64,000 nt of DNA, taken from contig WQXO01000011.1 in the NCBI GenBank assembly GCA_009784825.1, forward strand, positions 1 through 64,000, read 5' to 3'. Both the position numbers and the translations under genes were made by a program. Origin of the DNA: Oscillospiraceae bacterium. GTDB lineage: Bacteria; Bacillota; Clostridia; Oscillospirales; Ruminococcaceae. This document shows, in pieces, positions 27,243 through 35,760 of this stretch (positions are counted from its first letter, which is position 1; the number at the start of each line of letters is the position of its first letter). The notes under the pieces are model-generated. The model was given only the letters and a program-made list of their open reading frames with translations, did not search any database and was not told where the DNA came from.

Positions 27243-28883
27243 ATGGCAGGTATGATTATTCAACACAACCTTAATGCGATTAACGCCAACAATAAGTTGA
27301 ACGCTAACGTATTAGGCACACGGAAATCGACTGAAAAGTTAGCATCCGGCTTCCGCATTAACCGTGCGGCTGACGACGCAGCAGGTCTTGCAATTTCCGA
27401 GAAAATGCGTGCACAAATCCGTGGCTTAAGCCAGGCAATCCGCAACGCAAACGACGGCATCAGCCTTATCCAAACAGCAGAAGGTGCTTTGGATGAAACC
27501 CACGCAATGCTTAAGAGATTAAAAGAACTCGCAGTTCAAGCAGGTAACGACACTTATTCAGACGAAGAGCGTGCTTACATGCAGATGGAAATCGAAGACA
27601 TCAAAGAAGAAATCGACAGAATTGCAAAAGCAACAGACTTCAACGGCATCAAGTTACTTGACGGTTCTCTCGGCGGCGGCGGCTCAATCAACCAGTTCGG
27701 TGCACGTTATGGTATCATCGAAACTAATACCGGTATTCTTTACGGTTCATCCGTAACATCTAACAAAGCCGGCATCACAGTTTCCTTTAACGCAGGTGCT
27801 TCCGGTAAAGGCGGCGAATTCGCAAAATGGAACGCTGACGGTACAGAATTGACCATCTCGCTTTTCGCTAACACACCTTACACCCAGTCACAAATCGATG
27901 CGTTGATTAAAGACGCTTCCTACGCTAAAGAAGATTTCCAAGACAATGCTCCGGCAACAGTTTCGGTAAAATTAGCTTCCGGCGTTCTGATGATGGATGA
28001 CACAGGTGAATCATTCCGTCCCACTGAAGCAGGCTACAGAGCAGACTCCGGCTGGACAGATTTAGATGCTTTGTTGCTCAGAGGCAATGACCCCGCAGAA
28101 TTCTTCGCTAACACAATTAAGTTCACATCCAACAGCTACGGTGCAGACACTCGTACATTCGAAATCCTGACCTCTGTAGGTCCGGGTAAAGAATGGGTAG
28201 CAGTAGGCACAGCAGACACCGACCCGTACACCAAAGACGGTACTTTTATACTCCACCTTTCAACAGGTAAAGACTATACCGCACAGGACATCCAGAATAT
28301 CCTTCGTGAGTATGGCTATGACTACACTGTTGAACTGCAAGACCCCGGTCAGCAAGGTCCGAACGGCGACATCAAAATGAGACTGTTCGTTGCTGAAACT
28401 GTTGCAGGTAATGGCGTTAGCATCAATATCGGTGCAGGCGTATCCGGTGAAGGTCTTGGTAAAGAATTCGTTGCTGGCGGCGGTCAAGGTTTAACCTTCC
28501 AAATCGGTGCTAACAACGCAGTTGAGCAGAGAGTTACACTTAACATCAACGCTATGGACTCCGGCTCAATCGGTATCTCCAACTTTGACGTAAGCTCTGT
28601 TGAAAATGCTCGTATGGCTCTCGATGCAGTAAACGGTGCAATCACAGCAGTATCTTCTCAAAGAGCGGCACTCGGTGCTATGCAGAACAGACTTGAGCAC
28701 ACAGTAAACAGCTTGACAGTTACAACTGAAAACATCAACGCTGCTGAAGCTCAAATCCGTGACACCGATATGGCAACCGAAATGGTTGAATACACCAAGT
28801 ACAGCATTCTCCAGCAAGCAGCTCAGGCTATGCTCGCACAAGCGAACCAAGCTCCTCAAGCTATTCTGCAATTACTCAGATAG
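27243..28883 (+). CDS. fliC: Flagellin
   Basis: The 546-residue product is the filament subunit. The N-terminal D0/D1 region ([49 protein letters not shown]) and C-terminal D1/D0 region ([19 protein letters not shown]-like turn, [29 protein letters not shown], ending LQLLR) are canonical. The variable central part, about residues 145-440, is the surface-exposed D2/D3 portion. A sigma-D promoter, a structured leader and a strong terminator frame it as a single-gene unit. No chaperone, cap or hook genes are nearby, unlike most flagellar clusters. Confidence 0.97.
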   Translation: MAGMIIQHNLNAINANNKLNANVLGTRKSTEKLASGFRINRAADDAAGLAISEKMRAQIRGLSQAIRNANDGISLIQTAEGALDETHAMLKRLKELAVQAGNDTYSDEERAYMQMEIEDIKEEIDRIAKATDFNGIKLLDGSLGGGGSINQFGARYGIIETNTGILYGSSVTSNKAGITVSFNAGASGKGGEFAKWNADGTELTISLFANTPYTQSQIDALIKDASYAKEDFQDNAPATVSVKLASGVLMMDDTGESFRPTEAGYRADSGWTDLDALLLRGNDPAEFFANTIKFTSNSYGADTRTFEILTSVGPGKEWVAVGTADTDPYTKDGTFILHLSTGKDYTAQDIQNILREYGYDYTVELQDPGQQGPNGDIKMRLFVAETVAGNGVSINIGAGVSGEGLGKEFVAGGGQGLTFQIGANNAVEQRVTLNINAMDSGSIGISNFDVSSVENARMALDAVNGAITAVSSQRAALGAMQNRLEHTVNSLTVTTENINAAEAQIRDTDMATEMVEYTKYSILQQAAQAMLAQANQAPQAILQLLR

Positions 28884-28926
28884 TCTGTATAGGTTTTCTA
28901 ACCAAATCGCAATACTAATAAGAATT

Positions 28927-28954
28927 CTCCCCCTTGTTAAAAGGGGGAGTTTTT
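28927..28954 (+). terminator. Flagellin terminator
   Basis: Stem CTCCCCCTT/AAGGGGGAG with a short loop and TTTTT, 44 bp after the flagellin stop. Confidence 0.9.
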
Positions 28955-28968
28955 GTGGGGGAAAAGGG

Positions 28969-28997
28969 TTGACAAAGTGAAAAGAGTGTGATATAAT
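28969..28997 (+). promoter_or_regulatory. Promoter of antitoxin RNA 2
   Basis: TTGACA (28969-28974), 17 bp, TATAAT (28992-28997), both perfect consensus, followed by a leader resembling antitoxin RNA 1. Confidence 0.75.
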
Positions 28998-29002
28998 GGG
29001 AA

Positions 29003-29090
29003 ATAGAAAAGGCAGACCAAGTGACGGTCGCCCTCAGGTTCGCAACAAAATATAGCCGCTAACTTTGGACGGTTGGGCGGCTATTTATGT
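29003..29090 (+). ncRNA. Antisense RNA of type I toxin-antitoxin locus 2
   Basis: The predicted short transcript matches RNA 1 at its 5' end (AAGGCAGACC...GACGGTCGCCCTCA here; AAGGCATACC...GACGGTCGCCCTCA there) and shares a TTTGGAC loop. It ends at the stem ATAGCCGC/GCGGCTAT (29052-29059 and 29077-29084) with a weak T-rich tail. It converges with a toxin-like frame on the minus strand. The assignment rests on similarity to locus 1. Confidence 0.6.
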
Positions 29091-29174
29091 TTTATAGAGT
29101 CTATCATGGACAACAGTAGTTGCAGGTTTTCACATAACATATAAAATAATCAGAATTGTTTCCGATATTTCCAT
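29081..29174 (-). pseudogene. Frameshifted type I toxin remnant
   Basis: Behind AAAGGAGGTG and an independent promoter, the frame starts MEISETILIILYVM and then meets TGA (codons end at 29130). One base later the frame is open again and would continue as CENLQLLLSMIDSIKHK to a TAG at 29081, giving a hydrophobic start with a basic tail like toxin 1. This looks like a single-base frameshift that disabled the toxin. Alternatively a 14-residue peptide is the real product, or the base is a sequencing error. Confidence 0.5.
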
Positions 29175-29233
29175 AGACATCACCTCCTTTACAGGAGGAA
29201 CGACCGCCACCGTATTATGTCTGTCTTGCAGAT

Positions 29234-29263
29234 ATTATAGCATGTTTTGTGTTAATATGTCAA
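29234..29263 (-). promoter_or_regulatory. Promoter of toxin remnant 2
   Basis: Minus strand TTGACA (29263-29258), 18 bp, TATAAT (29239-29234). The following leader contains AGACAGAC and GGCGGTCG, paralleling toxin 1. Confidence 0.6.
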
Positions 29264-29285
29264 GTGAGATGGTTTTGTGGGGAAT

Positions 29286-29355
29286 GTAGGGGCGAACTGT
29301 GTTCGCCCGTCGGTAACGGCGGTGGGTTTGTCGGGCGAACGCAGTTCGCCCCTAC
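29286..29355. repeat. Long intergenic inverted repeat
   Basis: Arms of 24 bp (29286-29309 and 29332-29355) starting GTAGGGGCGAAC pair with one mismatch around a G-rich loop. It resembles the scattered palindromic repeats carried by many gut bacterial genomes. No reading frame. Confidence 0.75.
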
Positions 29356-29368
29356 GATGGGTGCTACC

Positions 29369-29400
29369 ATAAAAAAAGTGGGCTACCTCGAGGTAGCCCC
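29369..29400 (-). terminator. Terminator of mazF
   Basis: Perfect palindromic stem GGGCTACC-TCGA-GGTAGCCC (29379-29398); on the minus strand it is followed by a run of seven T. Confidence 0.8.
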
Positions 29401-29408
29401 TTAATTAT

Positions 29409-29756
29409 TTACTCATTTAACCCGAAACTCACCGACAAAGCGTTGTCCACCTTACTCATGGAAGCTAAGTCAAGCTCACCCATACGTTCCTTTAACCGCT
29501 TTTTATCAAGGGTGCGAACCTGTTCGAGCAGCACCACAGAATCCTTCGCAAGTCCGCAGTTTAGTGCGGTCAGCGAAATGTGGGTGGGCAGGCGTGACTT
29601 TTCCTTTTGACTGGTAATGGCAGCGGCAATTACAGTAGGGCTGTGCTTGTTTCCTATATCGTTTTGAACTATTAAAACGGGTCGCATACCGCCTTGCTCC
29701 GAGCCAATGACGGGGCTTAAATCCGCATAATAGATTTCACCGCGTTTGATGTACAT
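29409..29756 (-). CDS. mazF: MazF/EndoA-type mRNA interferase
   Basis: The 115-residue product starts at [23 protein letters not shown] with an AAAGGA site; an in-frame upstream extension is unlikely. This N-terminal motif, [12 protein letters not shown], the [11 protein letters not shown] strand and [15 protein letters not shown] are typical of the PemK/MazF family, which cuts mRNA at short motifs. In Bacillus the gene follows its antitoxin; here no antitoxin reading frame precedes it and the neighbour mscL diverges. It is therefore an orphan or chromosomal EndoA-like RNase whose inhibitor lies elsewhere. Confidence 0.9.
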   Translation of the reverse strand: MYIKRGEIYYADLSPVIGSEQGGMRPVLIVQNDIGNKHSPTVIAAAITSQKEKSRLPTHISLTALNCGLAKDSVVLLEQVRTLDKKRLKERMGELDLASMSKVDNALSVSFGLNE

Positions 29757-29921
29757 ATTAATTTTCCTTTCTTTGAATATTTTGGAACTCTTTCCGATAA
29801 TTATTCTTAACACAATCACCGGAAATATTCAAATAAATGAAATGCGTTTAATACATTTTATTATCTTTGTTGACAAATGTTACGAATTGTTATAAAATTA
29901 ATTATATTGTAGGAGGTAAGA

Positions 29922-30449
29922 ATGCCTAAAAAGAAGAAAAAACAACCGCCCGATGTCGTTCTCGAGGCGGGAAAAAAAGCAGGGAGAAAGGCGTGGAACG
30001 TGTTCGGTGAGTTCAAGGAGTTCATCTCACGGGGTAACGTCACGGATATGGCGGTCGGTATTATCGTAGGAACGGCGTTCACAGCGATTGTAACATCGTT
30101 AGTGGCAGACGTAATCACCCCATTAATCGGAATAATCATGGGCGGGATTGACTTTACCGAGCTGAGTGTCACATTCAAGAGCTTCATTTTCCCCGAACAT
30201 AACGTGGTGCTGAATTACGGGAACTTTATTCAATCAATTGTGAGGTTCTTCATAATAGCGGTGTGCGTGTTCTTCATGGTTAAAGCGATGAACGCATTCC
30301 GCAGGAAACGCCCTGCCGAAGAACCGAAAGAACCGAAAATCGACGAAAAAATCGCCCTCTTAACCGAAATCCGTGATTTATTAAAGGAACGCAACGGTGA
30401 TGAGGTTATTCCGCACTCCGACCCGTCAGAAAATAAATCGAGCGATTAA
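29922..30449 (+). CDS. mscL: Large-conductance mechanosensitive channel MscL
   Basis: The 175-residue product has the MscL core: FKEFISRGNVTDMAVGIIVGTAFTAIVTSLV (first membrane helix, seen around residues 31-61), a periplasmic loop, and the second helix (FIQSIVRFFIIAVCVFFMVKAM), then a C-terminal amphipathic helix (LLTEIRDLLKER). A Lys/Pro-rich N-terminal extension of about 25 residues is longer than in E. coli. It opens under membrane tension to release solutes. Ribosome binding site TAGGAGGT. Its last 44 bases overlap the 3' end of the convergent DUF6062 gene. Confidence 0.95.
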   Translation: MPKKKKKQPPDVVLEAGKKAGRKAWNVFGEFKEFISRGNVTDMAVGIIVGTAFTAIVTSLVADVITPLIGIIMGGIDFTELSVTFKSFIFPEHNVVLNYGNFIQSIVRFFIIAVCVFFMVKAMNAFRRKRPAEEPKEPKIDEKIALLTEIRDLLKERNGDEVIPHSDPSENKSSD

Positions 30450-31098
30450 CCGAGCTACGGACATGCTCCATGTCGGCGTCACGAAGCTTACCGGCGTTGC
30501 GATAGTCGAAGCTGTCGCAGAACTCGTCCACGTCGGAGTTGAGCTGCCGTGCATAATTGCCCACAAGCTCATCGAGTGCGGCGACGAACAAGGCTTTATC
30601 GGCTTTGTTTAAACTTTCCGCTTTCCCTCGAAGCCACGCATAATGCGGCATACATATGAATTCCTGCGTCTTAAAAATCGTCTGAAACCGCTTATCATCG
30701 CGGAACATTACAAAAAAAGTCTTTGTCATGTGGTTCATGCCCCATTCGGTTTTAGAGCAAACGAAGCAGGTTTCGCCGGCTTTTTCCGCCTTTTCGGTTT
30801 TCTTGTCCTTAACGAATATCGCTTTCTTCCCGAAGACATCTCCCCTCATTCTCTCAAGGTAGGAATTGAGCATCAGTCCTAAGGAAAGGCGGTTGTTCTG
30901 CTTTAATAATTGCAGAAAGTGCGTGTGGCAGAACCCCAGCAAATTAGTTTCTATGCGGACGTCGGGTTCCATCATTGCCGCCCCCATTATGTATTCGCAG
31001 ATGTGTTCTTCAACGGTATCTCTCATTCGGCAGAAAGGGCAACCCTCTCTCGGCTCGAATACTTCGTTTACGGGTATGGTTAATAAGCTTTCTCTCAT
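30406..31098 (-). CDS. DUF6062 family protein
   Basis: The 230-residue product matches the uncharacterised DUF6062 family seen in Clostridia. It has CPFCRMRD near the N-terminus, GAAMMEPDVRIETNLLGFCHTHF, CFVC in the middle and CMPHYAWL. The paired Cys/His sites suggest metal binding. There is no signal peptide. It is convergent with mscL and overlaps its coding end by 44 bases, which is unusual for two conserved genes. Confidence 0.75.
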   Translation of the reverse strand: MRESLLTIPVNEVFEPREGCPFCRMRDTVEEHICEYIMGAAMMEPDVRIETNLLGFCHTHFLQLLKQNNRLSLGLMLNSYLERMRGDVFGKKAIFVKDKKTEKAEKAGETCFVCSKTEWGMNHMTKTFFVMFRDDKRFQTIFKTQEFICMPHYAWLRGKAESLNKADKALFVAALDELVGNYARQLNSDVDEFCDSFDYRNAGKLRDADMEHVRSSVNRSIYFLTGRSAE

Positions 31099-31159
31099 TT
31101 TGCACCTCCATAGTATAGTATTATTCTAATACATTTTTAAAAAATAATCAAGAGGAAAT

Positions 31160-31888
31160 ATGGAATACTTTATAAAGCTCGAAAACATCGACCTCGAAAC
31201 CACGTTTAACTGCGGGCAATGCTTTCGCCGTCCCTTTAACGTCAGTCAGGCGGAAAACGGCATAATCCTGCATAATATTAAGAAAGCCGACATTCCTTAC
31301 TGGGAGAATTATTTTTGTACAGACGAGGATTATACCGAGTTAATCAAGCGATTTTCACAGGACAAAATTATGAAAGTCGCCTGCGAGTATGCCCCGGGAA
31401 TACGGGTTCTCAGGCAAGACCCATTTGAAGCATTAATCAGCTTTATCATATCGCAGAACAACAATATCAAGCGAATTTCGGGAATAATAGCGAAAATGTG
31501 TGAATGCTTCGGGGAGAATAACGCATTTCCGACAGCGGAGGTTTTGGCAGAGGCAGACCTGTCGCTGTTAAAAACCGGCTACAGGACACGTTATATCACG
31601 GATGCGGCAAGGAAAGTCCACACAGGAGAAATAAAACTTGACGAAATCCATAATATGCCTTATAATGAAGCAAGACATGAATTAATGAAAATCGTCGGCG
31701 TTGGGGAAAAAGTCGCAGACTGTGTGCTTTTGTTCGGGTTCCACAAAACAGAAGCGTTCCCTCGTGACGTATGGATAAAACGTGTAATGTCGGAATACTA
31801 TCCCAACGGATTACCCGATTGCATAAAAGGTTATGAGGGGATTGCTCAGCAGTTTTTGTTCCATTATATAAGAAATAACAACAATTAG
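31160..31888 (+). CDS. ogg: 8-oxoguanine DNA glycosylase (OGG, HhH-GPD family)
   Basis: The 242-residue product has the OGG1-type layout: N-terminal TBP-like domain with FNCGQCFR, then the helix-hairpin-helix glycosylase with LISFIISQNNNIKRI and the active site VGVGEKVADCVLLFGF, which contains the catalytic Lys, followed by FPRDVWIKR with the conserved Asp. It excises oxidised guanine opposite C and nicks the strand. Ribosome binding site AGAGGAAAT. Together with ung just downstream it forms a small base-excision repair group. Confidence 0.93.
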   Translation: MEYFIKLENIDLETTFNCGQCFRRPFNVSQAENGIILHNIKKADIPYWENYFCTDEDYTELIKRFSQDKIMKVACEYAPGIRVLRQDPFEALISFIISQNNNIKRISGIIAKMCECFGENNAFPTAEVLAEADLSLLKTGYRTRYITDAARKVHTGEIKLDEIHNMPYNEARHELMKIVGVGEKVADCVLLFGFHKTEAFPRDVWIKRVMSEYYPNGLPDCIKGYEGIAQQFLFHYIRNNNN

Positions 31889-31902
31889 GGAGAACTAACT
31901 AT

Positions 31903-32391
31903 ATGTATTGTACTGCCTGCGGGTATTTTATTAAATGCGGCTGTAAATTCTGCGGAAACTGCGGCGAAATCGTGCGGGAAAGCCCATTATCGGAAAACCC
32001 CGATGTATTAGACGATGTTCTTATCGAAACTCAAACACCCGAATTACCCGAACCGTCGGAATTGCCTGAATTGCCCGAATTACCCATGCCTGTCGAACCA
32101 CCCCCTTTACTGCCGCCACCCCCGCCTCCTCCGGTATTGCATGCCCCCCTACCCCCTCCTATGCCTCCGATGTATTTCGCACCGCCGCCTCCCCCGATGA
32201 GGTTCAACCCGCCTAAAAAAGAAAAGGTGGTTTTCGGGAAAGGTGCGTTTGCGTTCTGCTTGTCGATTATTGCGGTATTATCCATTATCGGCGGAGTATT
32301 TATTGGCTTGTATGTCAACGAACGCAGTAAAAACAATTCAAGAATAACAGACGAAAGAGGAACGGTGAGTTATTATAGTCAAAATAGGTAA
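31903..32391 (+). CDS. Zinc-ribbon, proline-rich single-pass membrane protein
   Basis: The 162-residue product begins with a short zinc ribbon (C3, C6, C17, C20 in MYCTACGY...CKFCGNCG), continues with a Pro/Glu/Leu-rich linker (about 40-110) that includes polyproline runs, and has one membrane helix near residues 115-137 (AFAFCLSIIAVLSIIGGVFIG) with a short tail. The pattern is common in small Firmicutes membrane proteins; function unknown. It lies between ogg and ung in one run of genes. Confidence 0.75.
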   Translation: MYCTACGYFIKCGCKFCGNCGEIVRESPLSENPDVLDDVLIETQTPELPEPSELPELPELPMPVEPPPLLPPPPPPPVLHAPLPPPMPPMYFAPPPPPMRFNPPKKEKVVFGKGAFAFCLSIIAVLSIIGGVFIGLYVNERSKNNSRITDERGTVSYYSQNR

Positions 32392-32425
32392 TGAGTGGGA
32401 CGAGCTTCTTAAGGAAGAATGGGAG

Positions 32426-33046
32426 ATGCCGTACTATAAACAACTGAGGCAGTTTTTAAAACAGGAATACAACAGTTATACAGTTTATCCCGACATGAAC
32501 GATATATTCAACGCTTTAAAATATACCTCTTTTTCCGATGTCAAGGCAGTTATTTTAGGACAAGACCCATACCACGAACCCGGGCAGGCACACGGACTGT
32601 GTTTCTCGGTTAAAAAAGGGGTTCAACCCCCTCCGTCATTGCTTAATATATTCAAGGAGCTGTACAATGATTTAGGGATAGAACCGCCAAATCACGGAGA
32701 GCTTACCCAATGGGCACAGCAGGGCGTGCTTTTGCTGAACACATCGCTTACGGTAAGGCGAGGTGTTGCCAACAGCCACAGGAACGTCGGGTGGGAGGTT
32801 TTGACCGATAAGGTTATCAGCCTGCTTAACGAGCGAGAGAAGCCGTTAGTATTTATCCTCTGGGGCGGGAACGCCAAGGCAAAAACCCCGTTACTTACTA
32901 ATCGAAATAATCTTGTGCTGACGAGTACGCACCCCAGCCCGCTTTCCGCAAACAGAGGCGGTTATTTCGGGAATCGGCATTTTTCTAAAACAAACATGTT
33001 CCTTAGGGAACACGGAATAAATGAAATAGACTGGAGACTGTTATGA
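32426..33046 (+). CDS. ung: Uracil-DNA glycosylase
   Basis: The family 1 enzyme shows the water-activating motif GQDPYHEPGQAHGLCFS, NTSLTVRRG and the HPSPLSANRG loop, and removes uracil from DNA. From ATG 32426 it has 206 residues, but the conserved N-terminus WDELLKEEWEMPYY lies upstream in the same frame, which is open back to a TGA at 32366 and holds no ATG, GTG or TTG. The likely starts are ATT 32372 or ATA 32375, inside the end of the previous gene. Either a non-canonical start or an unseen frameshift is used; internal start at 32426 is also possible (AAGGAAG upstream). Confidence 0.95.
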   Translation: MPYYKQLRQFLKQEYNSYTVYPDMNDIFNALKYTSFSDVKAVILGQDPYHEPGQAHGLCFSVKKGVQPPPSLLNIFKELYNDLGIEPPNHGELTQWAQQGVLLLNTSLTVRRGVANSHRNVGWEVLTDKVISLLNEREKPLVFILWGGNAKAKTPLLTNRNNLVLTSTHPSPLSANRGGYFGNRHFSKTNMFLREHGINEIDWRLL

Positions 33047-33369
33047 GCGAAAAATTTGAAAAGGTATTCGGCGAGTTAAAGGAAAAGACCAAAAACTTCG
33101 ATGCGAGCAGTTACGGCGACTTTCTTGCTGTTCAAATCACATTAAAAGACCTCAATGAGGTATTCTTCATCGAGGTTAAGGAAGGTAAGCTGACGATTGA
33201 ACCCCACGAGTATAACGACAGGCAGGCGAATATAATAATCTCTGCCGACAATTTCGTGAAGATGATGAATGGCAAGCTCAATTCGGTTATTGCGTTCACC
33301 ACAGGGAAACTCAAAATCGAGGGCGAGGTTAAAAAAGCACAGGAATTATCGAAGATTTTCGGGAGATAA
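33043..33369 (+). CDS. SCP-2 sterol-transfer family protein
   Basis: The 108-residue product has the SCP-2 fold pattern (FLAVQITLKDLNEVFFIEVKEGKLTIEP, then NIIISADNFVKMMNGKLNSVIAFTTGKLKIEG). The family binds lipophilic ligands. Its start overlaps the ung stop by four bases (ATGA). Role in this organism is unknown. Confidence 0.8.
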   Translation: MSEKFEKVFGELKEKTKNFDASSYGDFLAVQITLKDLNEVFFIEVKEGKLTIEPHEYNDRQANIIISADNFVKMMNGKLNSVIAFTTGKLKIEGEVKKAQELSKIFGR

Positions 33370-33377
33370 ATAATTAA

Positions 33378-33403
33378 GGGGCGATGACCACATCGCCCCT
33401 TTC
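33378..33403 (+). terminator. Intrinsic terminator after the ogg-ung-SCP2 run
   Basis: Stem GGGGCGATG/CATCGCCCC with ACCA loop, then TTT. The same stem, with another loop, recurs at 37499-37520. Confidence 0.8.
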
Positions 33404-33411
33404 ACATTTAC

Positions 33412-34110
33412 CTAAAAGAAGTTAAACAAACTAAAATCAGTCGGCATCGGAATTGTTGCCATATAAATCGTTGCGATTAACCATGCCACCCCGGAAATTA
33501 TCACAACTGCCATTTTATAGTTCGGCTTTTTGAACGTGCCTATTATACCGAGCATAAACAGCACTACAGAATAAATAACCGTTACAAGCCCGAATGCGTC
33601 CGAGTGTGAACCCTCTTCAGAGCCTATTTCCAATAACTCGTCTGCTTCGTTGAGGATTTCCCTTGCAACTTCAAAATAAGTGTTCTCGAATTCCTCGTTG
33701 TCGAACGGCGAAACAGCGTATCCGAGAGCGGCACTTTCATCAAAAGCCCAGAAGATTGCGTCTACCAAATCTTCGTGAAGCAGGTCTAACAGCTCATCTA
33801 TTTTCCAGTTAATTTTGTCGATTTCGTCTGTGTCGCCCTTGCTTTCAGCGAACGCCAAGTCAATGTATAATGCGTTAATCTGGTTAAACATCATAAAATC
33901 CTGCATTTTTAACTGTGAGGCTTCGTTCCATTCAGAATTACCCTCAGCGGTTAAGTTATTGCTTTTTGTGAAGTTTGAGGTTTGATTACCCGCATGTAAT
34001 GAGCCAATCCATGTTGCCCATGCAATCAAAATAGCAGTTACACCGAGAAGAATTACAGTAATCAACTCTAAACATACCTCACGGCTCATTTTTGTTTTTT
34101 TGTCAGACAT
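33412..34110 (-). CDS. Membrane protein of unknown function
   Basis: The start MSDKKTKMSREV is chosen for its AAGGAG site, giving 232 residues. One membrane helix follows the N-terminus (VCLELITVILLGVTAILIAW) and two lie near the C-terminus (about 175-195 and 200-220). The middle is an acidic helical domain preceded by GNQTSNFTKSNNLTAEGNSEWNE. It resembles an uncharacterised Clostridia family; no function can be assigned. Confidence 0.7.
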   Translation of the reverse strand: MSDKKTKMSREVCLELITVILLGVTAILIAWATWIGSLHAGNQTSNFTKSNNLTAEGNSEWNEASQLKMQDFMMFNQINALYIDLAFAESKGDTDEIDKINWKIDELLDLLHEDLVDAIFWAFDESAALGYAVSPFDNEEFENTYFEVAREILNEADELLEIGSEEGSHSDAFGLVTVIYSVVLFMLGIIGTFKKPNYKMAVVIISGVAWLIATIYMATIPMPTDFSLFNFF

Positions 34111-34236
34111 AATTAAATGCTCCTTAGTTTGTGTGTTAATTTTGATAATTATATAATGTTTAACGGGATTTGTCAATGTATTTTGGGTATCAGTATCACA
34201 GATGTAAAATATTTATTAGAAAACCTCGAAAATGAC

Positions 34237-34266
34237 TTGAAATGTTATATATATTTGTGATATAAT
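34237..34266 (+). promoter_or_regulatory. Promoter of the DUF342 gene
   Basis: TTGAAA (34237-34242), 18 bp, TATAAT (34261-34266), with an AAGGAG site before the ATG at 34309. Confidence 0.6.
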
Positions 34267-34308
34267 ACAAACAACAGGTTAAATCTCACTCAGTAAGGAG
34301 CGGTAACT

Positions 34309-35760
34309 ATGGAAAATGATAACACAAATGCAGGTGCAAACCCGTTTAATTCTGCCGAAGCCGCACAAGAACCGATAGACGGAGTTGTACAGGCACAAAT
34401 ATCAGAGGACTTGATGTCGGCGTATGTGGCTATATCACGTCCGCTTAACGGCGGAATTGAAGTCACCGTGCAAGATATTCTGTCAGAGCTTGAACTGCTC
34501 GGTGTCAAGGTGGAGCTTAATCGTGAAGCCATTGACTCACTTGTCAATCTCCATCAATATAACGAACGTGTCTGTGTTGCACGGGGGAAAGCCCCCATAA
34601 ACGGCACAGACGGTGATATTTTTTATAAATACGCTCAAACCAGTGCCTTGCAGCCCAAGGAAAACGAAAAAGGCGTCATGGACTATAAAGACCTCGGTTT
34701 GGTGCAGAATATTCTTGCGGGGACTTTGATTGCCGAGCTTGTAGATGAAACCGAGGGGGAGGACGGGTTTGACGTTCTTGGTATTTTACATAAGCCTATG
34801 CCGGGTAAGCCTGCAAAGTATCTCGTGGGAAAAGGAACAGTGTTAAGCGAGGATAAGCTGCGAATAACCGCTGAAATTGATGGGAATTTGCGGTGGCACA
34901 GAGACCATTTTACCGTGGAATCAACATTAGTCATTGCGGAGGACGTTGGTGCAACTACGGGAAATATCGACTTTATCGGTGATGTTCTTGTAAAAGGCAT
35001 GGTTCAAGAGAACTTTTCGGTGGTTTCTAAAAAGAATATTCTTATTAACGGCAGTGCCACTAATGCGAAAATCGTGGCAGAGGGTAATATCGAAATTAAA
35101 ATGGGCAGCATTAACTCCGAGGTTTCCGCACAAGGTGATGTGAAAATCGGGTTCTGCGAAAGCTCAAAGATTGATTGTGTCGGCGATTTATCATCGAGCA
35201 GCTTTGTTGCTTGCGATGTTTTCTGTCAGGGTGTAGCCTCCGCAACCTCGGGAAAAGGAATAATAGTAGGCGGGAAAATGACCTGCCTTAAAGGTATAAT
35301 CGTAAATACCGCCGGTTCAGAATCCTATACCAAAACAAAGATGATTCTCGGTAACGGTGCAATTCTGTCCGAGGAAAAGTTAGCACTCGAGAAGGAAGAG
35401 GCAGACTTAACCGAGCAAATCGGGAAATTAGTCCAACTATCCGATATGCTCAAGGACCACAAGAAAAAAACAGGCTCGCTCCCTCCCGACCGTGAGGATA
35501 TGCTGTCTAAGGCAATTCGAACCAAGTTTAAGTATTCCAACGACATTAAGCTGATTCAAAAAAGGATAGAGGAGATTGATGTCAGCCTGTTAAGTGCATA
35601 TAACCTGCAAATCGAGGTTCGTAAATCGGTTTGGCCCGGTGTGGCAGTCAAAATTGGTACAACTCAAATAAAAATCGAACACCGCAGTGACCGTTGCCGG
35701 ATTTACGTGAACGACGCAGGTGACATTGATGTTAAACCGATTACAGGCCCAACCGGCTAA
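34309..35760 (+). CDS. DUF342 (FapA-like) beta-helix protein
   Basis: The 483-residue product has the DUF342/FapA arrangement: N-terminal domain (about 35-200, ending with GFDVLGILHKPMPGKPAKYLVGKGT), then a stacked beta region rich in Gly/Val (VLVKGMVQENFSVVSKKNILINGSATNAKIVAEGNIEIKMG in the sequence, about 225-330), a coiled coil (about 350-440) and a C-terminal strand domain. Family members are linked to flagellar assembly or polymer-forming structures. It could serve motility alongside the flagellin, but no flagellar genes adjoin it. Its stop overlaps the next start by one base. Confidence 0.82.
   Translation: MENDNTNAGANPFNSAEAAQEPIDGVVQAQISEDLMSAYVAISRPLNGGIEVTVQDILSELELLGVKVELNREAIDSLVNLHQYNERVCVARGKAPINGTDGDIFYKYAQTSALQPKENEKGVMDYKDLGLVQNILAGTLIAELVDETEGEDGFDVLGILHKPMPGKPAKYLVGKGTVLSEDKLRITAEIDGNLRWHRDHFTVESTLVIAEDVGATTGNIDFIGDVLVKGMVQENFSVVSKKNILINGSATNAKIVAEGNIEIKMGSINSEVSAQGDVKIGFCESSKIDCVGDLSSSSFVACDVFCQGVASATSGKGIIVGGKMTCLKGIIVNTAGSESYTKTKMILGNGAILSEEKLALEKEEADLTEQIGKLVQLSDMLKDHKKKTGSLPPDREDMLSKAIRTKFKYSNDIKLIQKRIEEIDVSLLSAYNLQIEVRKSVWPGVAVKIGTTQIKIEHRSDRCRIYVNDAGDIDVKPITGPTG

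Noticed and set aside
28566-28871. Antisense reading frames inside the flagellin gene
   Set aside because: These are shadows caused by the strong codon bias of the highly expressed flagellin gene; no start sites or family match.
29409-29756. MazEF module
   Set aside because: No antitoxin-sized reading frame with a ribosome binding site lies upstream of mazF before the divergent mscL promoter region.
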